A stretch of 64,000 bases of DNA from Alcaligenes faecalis (GTDB lineage: Bacteria > Pseudomonadota > Gammaproteobacteria > Burkholderiales > Burkholderiaceae_B): contig NZ_CP031747.1 of NCBI RefSeq assembly GCF_005311025.1, forward strand, positions 2,664,954 through 2,728,953. The letters are read 5' to 3'. Below the pieces are notes generated by a model. It was not told where the DNA came from. It searched no databases and was given only the letters and a program-made list of their open reading frames with translations. Position 1 is the stretch's first letter. Every line of letters begins with the position of its first letter. Positions 26,852 to 34,741 of the stretch are shown here, in pieces. The position numbers and the translations under genes are program-made.

Positions 26852-28483
26852 TTAGGCCTCCTGACGTTTTTTCAGGTGATTCGTGTTCACGCAGGCCGGG
26901 TTTTCCAGCGCAGCCAGAGCAACCGTTTTCAGTTCACCGCGCTGGATCTTGTTGGTCGAAGTCAGCGGCAGGGCATCCACAAACAGAACGTAGCCGGGCA
27001 CCTTGAAGTAGGCCAGCTGGGTCAGGCCCCACTGCACCATTTCCTGGGCAGCCTGTTCGCGCTGTTCCTGGGTTTCAATTGGGTTGTGCGGCACCACCAG
27101 CGCCATCACTTCGTCGCCACGGATGGCGTCGGGCACGGCGGCCACGGCAATGGAGCGCACCAGCGGGTGCTGCTGCATGATGTTTTCCACTTCCACGGCA
27201 GCGATGTTCTCGCCACTGCGACGGATCACGTTCTTTTTGCGGTCCACAAAGTGCAGATAGCCTTGTTCGTCGCGGCAAACAATGTCGCCCGTGTGGAACC
27301 AGCCGCCTTCCCAGGCTTCGTCGGTTGCTGCCGGGTCTTTCCAGTAGCCGGAGAAAAAGCCGTAGCGTGGGTTGTCACCGGCCGAGCGCACCAGCAATTC
27401 GCCGTTTTCATCGGCTTGAGCGGGTTCGCCATCGTCCTTGCGCAACAGCACTTCCACCACGGGCATTTCCTTGCCAAAGCAGGAGGTGCCGATAAAGCGG
27501 GGCTCGTGATTGGCGATGATGCTGGCACCCGCGCCGGTTTCCGTCATGGCCCAGGCTTCCAGCAGGGGGAAACCAAAGCGTTCTTCAAAGATAGGATGCA
27601 GACCACGGTCCACGCCGGCGCCAAAACCAAAGCGCACGCTGTGTTGACGGTCTTTTTCGCTGGCCTCGGCCTTCATCAGGATGGCAGGCATCACACCCAG
27701 GTAATGCACCACGGTTGCGCCGGACTCGCGCACCGAATCCCACCAGCTACGTGGGTGGAAACGGTCCAGGGAGATCAGGCAGCCGCCGGTCTTGATCATG
27801 GCCATGGTCGAGCAGGCCATCGCATTCATGTGGAACAGGGGCAGCGGAGTCAGCATGCGCTCTTTGCCATGCTCCAGCGAAGCCAGACCACCAATGTCGC
27901 GGTACCACTCGCCAGCATAATGGAAGTACTGGTTAGCCAGCATGCAGCCCTTGGGGCGGCCTGTGGTACCGGAGGTGTACAGCAAGGCACATTCGCTGTT
28001 TTCATCAGGAATGTCACAGGAACGGGAGGCGGCGCGCTCCACCATAGGAGGCACATCGCCATCGGCCATGATGGCAAAAGGCTGACCAGCACGCTGAGCC
28101 GCTTCCACCAGATCCTGGTGACGGCTGGGCAGGGCGATGGCCATGATCATTTCCGAATGGCCGATCAGGTATTCCAGCTCGGCAGCGCGCAAATCAGGAT
28201 TGATTGGCACAATCGACACGCCCAGGCTGTTCAGTGCGAACCAGTGCAGGAAGAACACGGGGCGGTTCTCCAGCAGGATGCCGACGCGGTGGCCGTGGCC
28301 GTAGCCAGCAGCGGCGTAGCCGGCGCGCAAGGCGTCGATACGCTCCAGAGCCTGACCATAAGTCAGCTCGCCCGCTTCAATACCGTAGATCTCGGCGGTC
28401 TCAGGCAGGGTACATACAAAGGGCTTGTCGCCCCATTTCTGGGCGGTGTCTCGAAAAGCCTGGTAGACCGTGGTGTTGGCCAT
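26852..28483 (-). CDS. AMP-forming acyl/aryl-CoA ligase (CaiC-like)
   Basis: A 543-residue ANL-superfamily ligase that should activate an organic acid with ATP and CoA. Motifs are complete: YTSGTTGRPKG (P-loop), the A5 region AWAMTETGAG, GWFHTGDI (hinge aspartate) and the C-terminal catalytic lysine in TSTNKIQRGEL. The general look is that of CaiC and other medium-chain or aromatic side-chain ligases rather than benzoate-CoA ligases. Start ATG 28483 has AGGAG eight bases upstream. It lies between the Rieske oxygenase and the thiolase-like gene (4-base gap), so its product is probably the thiolase-like enzyme's precursor. Confidence 0.9.
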   Translation of the reverse strand: MANTTVYQAFRDTAQKWGDKPFVCTLPETAEIYGIEAGELTYGQALERIDALRAGYAAAGYGHGHRVGILLENRPVFFLHWFALNSLGVSIVPINPDLRAAELEYLIGHSEMIMAIALPSRHQDLVEAAQRAGQPFAIMADGDVPPMVERAASRSCDIPDENSECALLYTSGTTGRPKGCMLANQYFHYAGEWYRDIGGLASLEHGKERMLTPLPLFHMNAMACSTMAMIKTGGCLISLDRFHPRSWWDSVRESGATVVHYLGVMPAILMKAEASEKDRQHSVRFGFGAGVDRGLHPIFEERFGFPLLEAWAMTETGAGASIIANHEPRFIGTSCFGKEMPVVEVLLRKDDGEPAQADENGELLVRSAGDNPRYGFFSGYWKDPAATDEAWEGGWFHTGDIVCRDEQGYLHFVDRKKNVIRRSGENIAAVEVENIMQQHPLVRSIAVAAVPDAIRGDEVMALVVPHNPIETQEQREQAAQEMVQWGLTQLAYFKVPGYVLFVDALPLTSTNKIQRGELKTVALAALENPACVNTNHLKKRQEA

Positions 28484-28502
28484 CAAAAATTCTCCTGTCC
28501 TA

Positions 28503-28985
28503 TCACATAAACAACTGGATATTGCCGAAAGGCGCGTCGCAATTGAGCAGATCCACCCGTTTCAGACGGATCTTCAAAGCGTCGTCCTGGCGCACCAGGG
28601 TGTAGGTATTCCAACCCACATAGATATCTTGGTTGTCGCCACGCGTTTCCGTGTAATGGAAGGCGCAACGCACGGTGTATTCGCCTTTTTCCTCGTCCAT
28701 GCTTTCCACAGTGGGTTGCTGGAGCAGGTGATGGCTGCGGCTCTTGGGCTGCTGGGAAAAGGTACGGCGGCCTGCCAGACGTTCCACACGGATACGCAGC
28801 AAGAGCTTGTCCTCGTGCATCAGGGACGCATGCAAGCGGGCGTCCTGCTGATCGTGCACCAGCGGCATCCAGTAGTAGCCATCCTCGGTGAACAGGTCGA
28901 GCCATTGCTCGTAGCGCTGTTCATCCAGCAGGCGGGCTTCCGCATACACAAAATCGATAAGGGCCTGACGGCTGATTTCGCTCAT
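28503..28985 (-). CDS. Aromatic-ring-hydroxylating dioxygenase, beta subunit
   Basis: Small structural subunit of 160 residues with the NTF2-like fold; FVYAEARLLDEQRYEQWLDLF at the N-terminus and the HHLLQQPTV segment in the middle are typical. It stabilises the alpha subunit in an (alpha-beta)3 oxygenase. It starts two bases after the alpha-subunit gene and precedes the CoA ligase by about 19 bases. Confidence 0.93.
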   Translation of the reverse strand: MSEISRQALIDFVYAEARLLDEQRYEQWLDLFTEDGYYWMPLVHDQQDARLHASLMHEDKLLLRIRVERLAGRRTFSQQPKSRSHHLLQQPTVESMDEEKGEYTVRCAFHYTETRGDNQDIYVGWNTYTLVRQDDALKIRLKRVDLLNCDAPFGNIQLFM

Positions 28986-28987
28986 GG

Positions 28988-30325
28988 TTATTCCTCTTCT
29001 TTCTTGGCCTGCTGCTCGGGCAGCATGAACTTCAACCAGGCGCGGAACTGGGCGCGCATCTGCATTTCGCTGGTGCCGTTGATCACCACGTTCTTTTGCT
29101 GGTCTTCATCTTTTTCCACCAGACGGGCCAGGTTCATCCAGTCGCGACCACGCGACTGCAAACCGTGCTGGGCACGCTCGTACATTTCCAGGTCATCGTG
29201 ACCGACCATGGAGGTCGGTGCGTTGATCAGGCGGTTGTACATCAGGGTGCGTTCCAGGAAGGTGTCGGGTGCACCCACCAGGCGGAAGGTCCAGGATTCC
29301 ACCAGGGTTTTGTCAGCGGCCAGCGGCTTGAACAAACGCAAGGTCTGGATCGGGCCCTTGACCATGATGTTGGGGAAGTAGCAAGTGTTGTGACGCGTAT
29401 CGCCCAAAATGGCTTTGGCGCGCTCCTCACCGTAGGCTTCGACCATCTGGTCCCAGTAACCCGGAATTTCGGAGTAATCAGCGTGAATGGAATTGCTCAC
29501 GCCGGTATGGCCGTGACCGTTTTCCCACACGCGAATGCCCATGCCTTCGTAGAACTCGTAAGGCGACATGAAGGGGGCAAACAATTCAACAGCCATGGGC
29601 TTGGGCGTACCCGGAGGGGCCGCTTCCCAGGCTTTCACAGCAGTACCCGCCGAGGACTCGTGCGCCACCATGGGGTGACAGGTATCGGTCTGGTTATCAA
29701 CCAGCATTTTCCAGTTGCACTGGTGCATGTAACGCATCACGCCACCGGCCACTTCCAGACGGCCTTCGGGGGAGCGATCCACCATATTGTCGATGGTGCT
29801 CAGAGACTCGCCAAAGAATTCCTCAAAGCCAATGCCTTCATCGGCCAGGCGACAGAACACGAAATCGCGGTACACCTTGACGTTCTGTACCGCAGCCATG
29901 CCCTTGCTGCCTTCGGTGCATTCAAAGCCGGTGTTCTCGTAGCCTTTTTTCAACGGAATGGACAACAGGGAGCCGTCCGTCTTGAACGTCCAGGCGTGGT
30001 AGGGGCAACGGAAGAATTTGCCCGTGTTGCCACAGGTCTCGCCCGCCACTTGCACACCTTTGTGTGGGCAACGGTTGTAGAGCACACGGATGCTGTCGTC
30101 GGTATGGCGCACCATGATGACGGACTCCGTACCGACCGTCGTGGTGTAGAAGTCGCCTTTATTGGGCACCTGGCTGGCATGGCCAACGTAGACCCAGGTA
30201 TTGACGAACAACTGCTCCATCTCCAGTTCAAACAGCTCCTGGTTGATGTACAAATCCTTGTGGACCTCGGCCTCGCGTACCAATTCGCGGATGGCCTGGG
30301 GATTATCACGATACTTTTCCATCAT
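28988..30325 (-). CDS. Aromatic-ring-hydroxylating dioxygenase, alpha subunit (Rieske)
   Basis: Catalytic subunit of 445 residues. The Rieske site is CPHKG...CPYHAW (about residues 85-110) and the mononuclear iron site is in DNQTDTCHPMVAH (about residues 207-219, two His) with a C-terminal acidic ligand expected. Members of this branch include IAA-cluster IacC-like and benzoate/anthranilate-type enzymes; I cannot fix the substrate. With the beta subunit and the FNR-type reductase it is a two-component dioxygenase. Two adjacent ATG codons (30325, 30322) are possible starts; GGAG lies upstream of both. Confidence 0.93.
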   Translation of the reverse strand: MMEKYRDNPQAIRELVREAEVHKDLYINQELFELEMEQLFVNTWVYVGHASQVPNKGDFYTTTVGTESVIMVRHTDDSIRVLYNRCPHKGVQVAGETCGNTGKFFRCPYHAWTFKTDGSLLSIPLKKGYENTGFECTEGSKGMAAVQNVKVYRDFVFCRLADEGIGFEEFFGESLSTIDNMVDRSPEGRLEVAGGVMRYMHQCNWKMLVDNQTDTCHPMVAHESSAGTAVKAWEAAPPGTPKPMAVELFAPFMSPYEFYEGMGIRVWENGHGHTGVSNSIHADYSEIPGYWDQMVEAYGEERAKAILGDTRHNTCYFPNIMVKGPIQTLRLFKPLAADKTLVESWTFRLVGAPDTFLERTLMYNRLINAPTSMVGHDDLEMYERAQHGLQSRGRDWMNLARLVEKDEDQQKNVVINGTSEMQMRAQFRAWLKFMLPEQQAKKEEE

Positions 30326-30345
30326 GTTCTCCGTCGCCCTTGGGC

Positions 30346-31317
30346 TTATAGATCCAGCACCAGACGCGGGGTCTTGGCGCGGGAAATACAGATCTGGATG
30401 ACCTTGTTGCTGGCTTTTTCCGAATCGCTCAGGAAGTAGTCGCGGTGGTCAACCTCGCCTTCGATCACATCACAGGTACAGACGCCGCACTCGCCGCGCT
30501 TGCAGTCGATCATGGGGTCCAGGCCCTGCTCTTCCATCACGTCCACAATGGTCTTGTCAGCGGGAATTTGCAGGGTCACGCCGCTTTGGCGCAGTTCCAC
30601 TTCAAAAGGCTGGTCGCCTTCCTGGGGAGCAGCCGTCACAAACAGCTCGAAGTGCACATGGTCAGTAGGCCAGCCACGTTGCTTGCAGGCTTCGATCACG
30701 GCATCAATCATGCCTTTGGGGCCGCAGACGTAGATATGCTGGTCTTTGGACAGACCGTCGAGCAGGGTATTCAGGCAGAAACGGCCTTCGCTATCGTCCG
30801 CATAGTGGCGCAGGGCCGGGCCGGACAGGGCGCTCAGCTCATCCAGAAAAGCCAGTTGTTCCACGCTGCGACCGGCATAGTGCAGCTGATAAGGGCGGCC
30901 CTGGTGATGCAAGGCAGCGGCCATGCTGGCAATGGGGGTGATACCGATACCACCAGCAATCAGCACGGTTTCGGTTTCGCCTTCAGCGGCAGCATGCAAG
31001 GGGAAATCATTCTTGGGACCAGCCACGCGCAGCGTATCGCCTACTTTCAGGCTGTGCATGAAGCGCGAACCACCCGAGCTGTTGTCTTCCAGGCGCACGC
31101 CCAGACGGTAACAGGTCGGGCCCTGTGCCGTGTCGGCGTCCAGCGAAATCAGGGAATAGCAGCGGTGATCGTTCAGATCAGGAATCTGTACCTGCAGGTG
31201 CGAACCCGGCGCAAACGCGGGCAGGGAACCGGCCTGGGCAGGCTCTAGCGTAAAACTGCGAATCAGCGGGGATGCGTTCTGGATGTCCCGGATAACGAGT
31301 TCAAAAGTATCCATCAT
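30346..31317 (-). CDS. Oxygenase reductase, FNR-type with C-terminal plant-type 2Fe-2S ferredoxin
   Basis: A 323-residue reductase passing electrons from NADH to the Rieske oxygenase encoded next. Order of domains: FMN/FAD-binding FNR domain (about 5-100, RSFTLEPAQ and CYSLI), NAD-binding domain (about 105-220, IAGGIGITP), then a plant-type ferredoxin domain (CKRGECGVCTCDVIEG and a final Cys in QICISRA). This arrangement is that of phthalate-dioxygenase and vanillate-demethylase reductases. ATG 31317 is chosen (second ATG at 31314); residues before it in the frame are not homologous. Confidence 0.93.
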   Translation of the reverse strand: MMDTFELVIRDIQNASPLIRSFTLEPAQAGSLPAFAPGSHLQVQIPDLNDHRCYSLISLDADTAQGPTCYRLGVRLEDNSSGGSRFMHSLKVGDTLRVAGPKNDFPLHAAAEGETETVLIAGGIGITPIASMAAALHHQGRPYQLHYAGRSVEQLAFLDELSALSGPALRHYADDSEGRFCLNTLLDGLSKDQHIYVCGPKGMIDAVIEACKQRGWPTDHVHFELFVTAAPQEGDQPFEVELRQSGVTLQIPADKTIVDVMEEQGLDPMIDCKRGECGVCTCDVIEGEVDHRDYFLSDSEKASNKVIQICISRAKTPRLVLDL

Positions 31318-31644
31318 GTGCCTACCATTGAGCATGACTACATCAATTACCCAGCCAAAAAGGCCAAGCCGTGGCATGATGTAGCGCCGCAGGGGGCAAT
31401 GGGACGGTATCGCGTAACCTGAAAAAGGCTGCGTAAGGCTCGTCTACTGTCTCCGCTAAAACCGGCTGCCTGACACCAAGACTGGCTGTATGGCTGGATC
31501 TCTATTCATTCTTTTGTGAATTTATTTTATTGATGAATAGTTTACGGATAAATATATACTGCCGAATATAATGGAAAACCACTAGGTGAGAAAACAGCAG
31601 AACCGCATGGTACACAGTTCTGCCACTTCCCCACCGTTTTCTAC
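31318..31644. promoter_or_regulatory. Promoter region of the Rieske/CoA-ligase operon with inverted repeat
   Basis: About 330 bases without a gene. It is AT-rich near its middle and carries the inverted repeat CTATTCAT (31502-31509) / ATGAATAG (31533-31540), a likely regulator site, followed by an AT-rich stretch. A transcription start for the minus-strand operon 31317-24512 probably lies here, so the operon may be expressed apart from the genes to its right. Confidence 0.5.
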
Positions 31645-32433
31645 TTACTGAGCAACCAGTGCGACCACGCGCAATGGGCTGCCGGAACCGCCTTCAATCT
31701 TCAGAGGGGCCGACATGATCAGTGCACCCTGAGGGGGCAGCTGATCCAGGTTGCACAAGCACTGCAGACCGTAGCGGTTGGCACCGTGCATCAGGGTGTG
31801 GCAAGGGTAGCCAATAGGCCAGGAGTAGGATTGGCCAGCATCGGTGTTGATGGTTTCAACGCCAAAACCGTGAACCTTGCGCTCGTGAATCATCCACTCT
31901 ACCGCTTCCTGAGCTGGGCCAGGCGTGTGAGCACCGTCTTCACGCATGTTCAGGAAGGCCTCGGCGTCGTTCACGCGTTTGGACCAGTCGGTGCGAAACA
32001 GCACCCAGGCGCCTTCAGGGATACGGCCATGCTTGGCTTCCCAGTTCAACAGGAACTCGGAGGTCAAAATGAAGTCTTCGTTCTGGGCCACTTCAGCAGA
32101 AGCATCAACCACCACGGCAGGGCGCAGGAAGTTGTCGACTGGAATAGTGTCGACCGTGTTGTCTGGATGGTCCTTGCCGGAAATCCAGTGCGCAGGCGCG
32201 TCAAAGTGGGTACCGGTGTGTTCGCCACAGGTGAAGTTGTTCCAGTACCAGCCTGGACCGTTTTCGTCGTATTGGCTGATGCGCTCAATCGAAAAACCGG
32301 CAGTCTGGCCAAATTGGGGAGGCAGTTGCAAGGCGGGGAAGCTGGGAGACAGAGTCTGGGTCAGATCCACAAAACGGACCTGCTTGCTGTCGATCGCCTG
32401 GATAAAGGCTGCCAATGGGTTCTTGTCGCTCAT
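31645..32433 (-). CDS. Cyclase-family metal hydrolase, isatin-hydrolase-like
   Basis: A 262-residue member of the cyclase/kynurenine-formamidase superfamily. The metal motif HTGTHFDAPAHWI fits H-G-T-H-D-P-H, and other family residues such as the C-terminal HTLMHGANRYG block are present. Bacterial kynurenine formamidase KynB has about 210 residues, whereas isatin hydrolase has about 260-270, so length favours isatin-hydrolase-like. That enzyme opens isatin to isatinate on the way to anthranilate. ATG 32433 is preceded by AGGAG. A role in indole or isatin breakdown is context-based. Confidence 0.82.
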   Translation of the reverse strand: MSDKNPLAAFIQAIDSKQVRFVDLTQTLSPSFPALQLPPQFGQTAGFSIERISQYDENGPGWYWNNFTCGEHTGTHFDAPAHWISGKDHPDNTVDTIPVDNFLRPAVVVDASAEVAQNEDFILTSEFLLNWEAKHGRIPEGAWVLFRTDWSKRVNDAEAFLNMREDGAHTPGPAQEAVEWMIHERKVHGFGVETINTDAGQSYSWPIGYPCHTLMHGANRYGLQCLCNLDQLPPQGALIMSAPLKIEGGSGSPLRVVALVAQ

Positions 32434-32678
32434 TTCATCTCCTACTTGGGTCTTATGTCGTCGTTATCGTTGCCTGCCCTGCATGGCGCAGGATAGGGAC
32501 CAGCCGTTAAAACAGCCCGCTCCTTCAGGCCCGGCACCGCCTTCCTTACAAAGGCAGCTTGCATCTTGGACCGCTGCGGCAAGGCCACGGCGGTTTTTTT
32601 GAGCAGGTCGCTTGAGCAAAGAGACCCGTCAAAAAACGGCCCCAATCCACTGGGGGAAAGGGACCGTCTTGAACCTTC

Positions 32679-33710
32679 TTACGCTTCCTTGTCGTCCAGA
32701 ACGGAGAACTCGGCAGGGTTCAGGTCTGGCTGGGACGCTGCGTCGCCTTCGTAAAAGCGGGCGGGCGTCAGTGCCTTGCGGTTCACACGCAGGTCAAACA
32801 CGTCAAAACGGTTGTAGTGACCAGTGATGTCGTGCATTTGACGCGGCTGGATGCAGCGCGACAGATCGATGTCGGCGTAGGCAATGCCTTCCTTGTCGAT
32901 CAGTGCTTCGCCCTGAACGCGGCCATCGGGGCCAATAATGCCCGAGAACGCGCTGTTGGGACGAGCCAGCAGATCACGTGCTTCAGGATGGCTGGCCGAC
33001 ATGGCTTCGATGATTTCCTCGGAAACCGTCGAGCAAGCCACAACCGTAAACACCTTGCCTTCAAAGCAGTGAGCAGCAGCACGCAGGCGAATCGCTTCAG
33101 CCATGTCGTAGTCTTTCGGTGCCACGGGCAAGGCGATGTAGCTGGCAACGTGTACCAGTTCACCTTGCGACAACAGGCTGAAACGAGCCAGCGTGTTGGT
33201 GTTTTCACCGCAAGCCAAAGCGCCCAGGGGGCCGATGGTGGTGTCATGCACACGCATCGAGGATGCATCACCGTTGGCCCAGGTCAGCTTTTCAGCCCAG
33301 GTGGGAACCAGTTTGCGGTGACGGCCCAGAATGCGACCGTCAGCGCCGATGGTGACCAGCGTGTTGTAAATGGTGCCGATGCCAACGGGACTGCGCTCGT
33401 TCACACCCAACACCACGTTGACCTTGCGCTGGCGACAAACCTGCGCAACCTTCTGGATCTCGGGACCGGGCACTTCGATGGCCGATTTGCACAGGCGCTC
33501 GAACCACGGGCTGCCGTCGATCGGGTTCATCACCCAGCTCCAGTAGGGGTAACCGGAGACGAACACCTCGGGAAAGGCGATCAGCTCGGCACCGTTATCG
33601 GCCGCTTCGTTGATCAGGCGACATACTTTTTCAATCGTCGCATTCGTATCCAGGAACACGGGCGCTGCCTGAACGGCGGCGGCCTTGAACTGACGCAATT
33701 CCAGCATCAT
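32679..33710 (-). CDS. Nitrilase-superfamily enzyme (aliphatic/aromatic nitrilase branch)
   Basis: A 343-residue carbon-nitrogen hydrolase. The catalytic triad is visible: Glu in FPEVFVSGYP, Lys in GRHRKLVPTWAEKLTW and Cys in LACGENTNTLARF. True nitrilases of the plant and arylacetonitrilase groups usually have C-W-E-H/N after the nucleophile; the C-G-E-N-T-N variant marks another branch. It could act on a nitrile or amide such as an indoleacetonitrile-like compound, but the sequence only proves the family. The 13-base gap to the FAH gene suggests co-transcription. Two adjacent ATG codons (33710, 33707) follow AAGGAG. Confidence 0.88.
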   Translation of the reverse strand: MMLELRQFKAAAVQAAPVFLDTNATIEKVCRLINEAADNGAELIAFPEVFVSGYPYWSWVMNPIDGSPWFERLCKSAIEVPGPEIQKVAQVCRQRKVNVVLGVNERSPVGIGTIYNTLVTIGADGRILGRHRKLVPTWAEKLTWANGDASSMRVHDTTIGPLGALACGENTNTLARFSLLSQGELVHVASYIALPVAPKDYDMAEAIRLRAAAHCFEGKVFTVVACSTVSEEIIEAMSASHPEARDLLARPNSAFSGIIGPDGRVQGEALIDKEGIAYADIDLSRCIQPRQMHDITGHYNRFDVFDLRVNRKALTPARFYEGDAASQPDLNPAEFSVLDDKEA

Positions 33711-33722
33711 GCTCTCCTTTAC

Positions 33723-34646
33723 TTAGTTTTGGGGGGTGACGTCCACGATGGGGTGGCGCAGTTCGCCAATGCCTTCAACCACAGCGTGCACTACGTCACC
33801 AGGCCACATCCACTCTTGAGGATCACGGCCAGCGCCCACGCCTTCTGGGGTACCGGTAGCGATGATGTCACCGGGTTCCAGCGTGATACCGGCACTGATG
33901 TCAGCGATCAGGTCGTTCACGTTGAACAGCATGTGCTTGGTATTGGAGCTTTGCTTGGTCACACCGTTCAGAGTCAGGCTCAGGTTCAGGTTGTGCGGGT
34001 CGGTCAGCTCGTCAGCGGTCACGATCACGGGGCCGAAAGGAGCGTAGGTGTCCTGGCCTTTGGAGTAGATCCACTGACCGGCACGACGGCAGTCGCGGGC
34101 GCTCACGTCGATCATGACGGAGTAACCGAACACGTACTTCAGGGCGTCTTCTTTGGCCACGCGCTGAGCACGGGTGCCCATGATCACGGCCAGTTCCACT
34201 TCCCAGTCCATTTGCTGAGTGATGTTCTTGTTGTGCTCGATGGCATCGCCAGGGCCAACCACAGTGGTCGGTGGCTTGGAGAAAATCACGGGCTGCTTGG
34301 GCAGCTCTTTGGAGGTGTCCAGAGTACGGCTGGATTCGGCCACGTGTTCCACGTAGTTCAGGCCGATACCAAAGATGTTCTTGCGTGGGCGTGGGATAGG
34401 AGCCAACAGCTTGACGTTGGCCAGAGGCAGCGCCACACCAAAAGGCATATCGTCGGCGTAGGTTTCCAGCAAGCGAGCCGTGGAAGTCACAGCGGCTGGG
34501 CCCAGGTCGATGAAATCGAGCATATTGTCAGGCAGCATGTGGCCTGTGGCGTCGCCCAGGTAACCCAGGTCAACCACCAAATCACCCACAATGGCACCCA
34601 AGCGGCCAGCGGCAGCAACTTCACTACGGTACGTTACAAGACGCAT
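33723..34646 (-). CDS. Fumarylacetoacetate-hydrolase-family enzyme, likely maleylpyruvate/fumarylpyruvate hydrolase
   Basis: A 307-residue FAH-superfamily hydrolase with N-terminal domain and catalytic core (about 80-300). Metal-binding acids are in DWEVELAVIMG and the later D in FGYSVMIDVSARD, with the GTP-EGVG loop near the C-terminus. Fumarylpyruvate hydrolases are often about 230 residues; this longer form resembles other FAH-domain hydrolases. Being next to a gentisate-1,2-dioxygenase-type cupin, it is the best candidate to hydrolyse the ring-cleavage product. No maleylpyruvate isomerase gene is seen in the cluster, so direct maleylpyruvate hydrolysis is possible. Confidence 0.87.
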   Translation of the reverse strand: MRLVTYRSEVAAAGRLGAIVGDLVVDLGYLGDATGHMLPDNMLDFIDLGPAAVTSTARLLETYADDMPFGVALPLANVKLLAPIPRPRKNIFGIGLNYVEHVAESSRTLDTSKELPKQPVIFSKPPTTVVGPGDAIEHNKNITQQMDWEVELAVIMGTRAQRVAKEDALKYVFGYSVMIDVSARDCRRAGQWIYSKGQDTYAPFGPVIVTADELTDPHNLNLSLTLNGVTKQSSNTKHMLFNVNDLIADISAGITLEPGDIIATGTPEGVGAGRDPQEWMWPGDVVHAVVEGIGELRHPIVDVTPQN

Positions 34647-34741
34647 TTCTATCTCCAGATTGGGCCATCTTGTGCAGATGGCTTGAATAAATCGGGTCGG
34701 CCCGCCTTGGCAGGCCGTCCAAATAAGTTAAACAAGTAGTC

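Noticed and set aside
28503-30325. Anthranilate 1,2-dioxygenase giving catechol
   Set aside because: No catechol ortho or meta genes are in the window and the adjacent genes suggest CoA-linked chemistry; still possible, so the substrate is left open.
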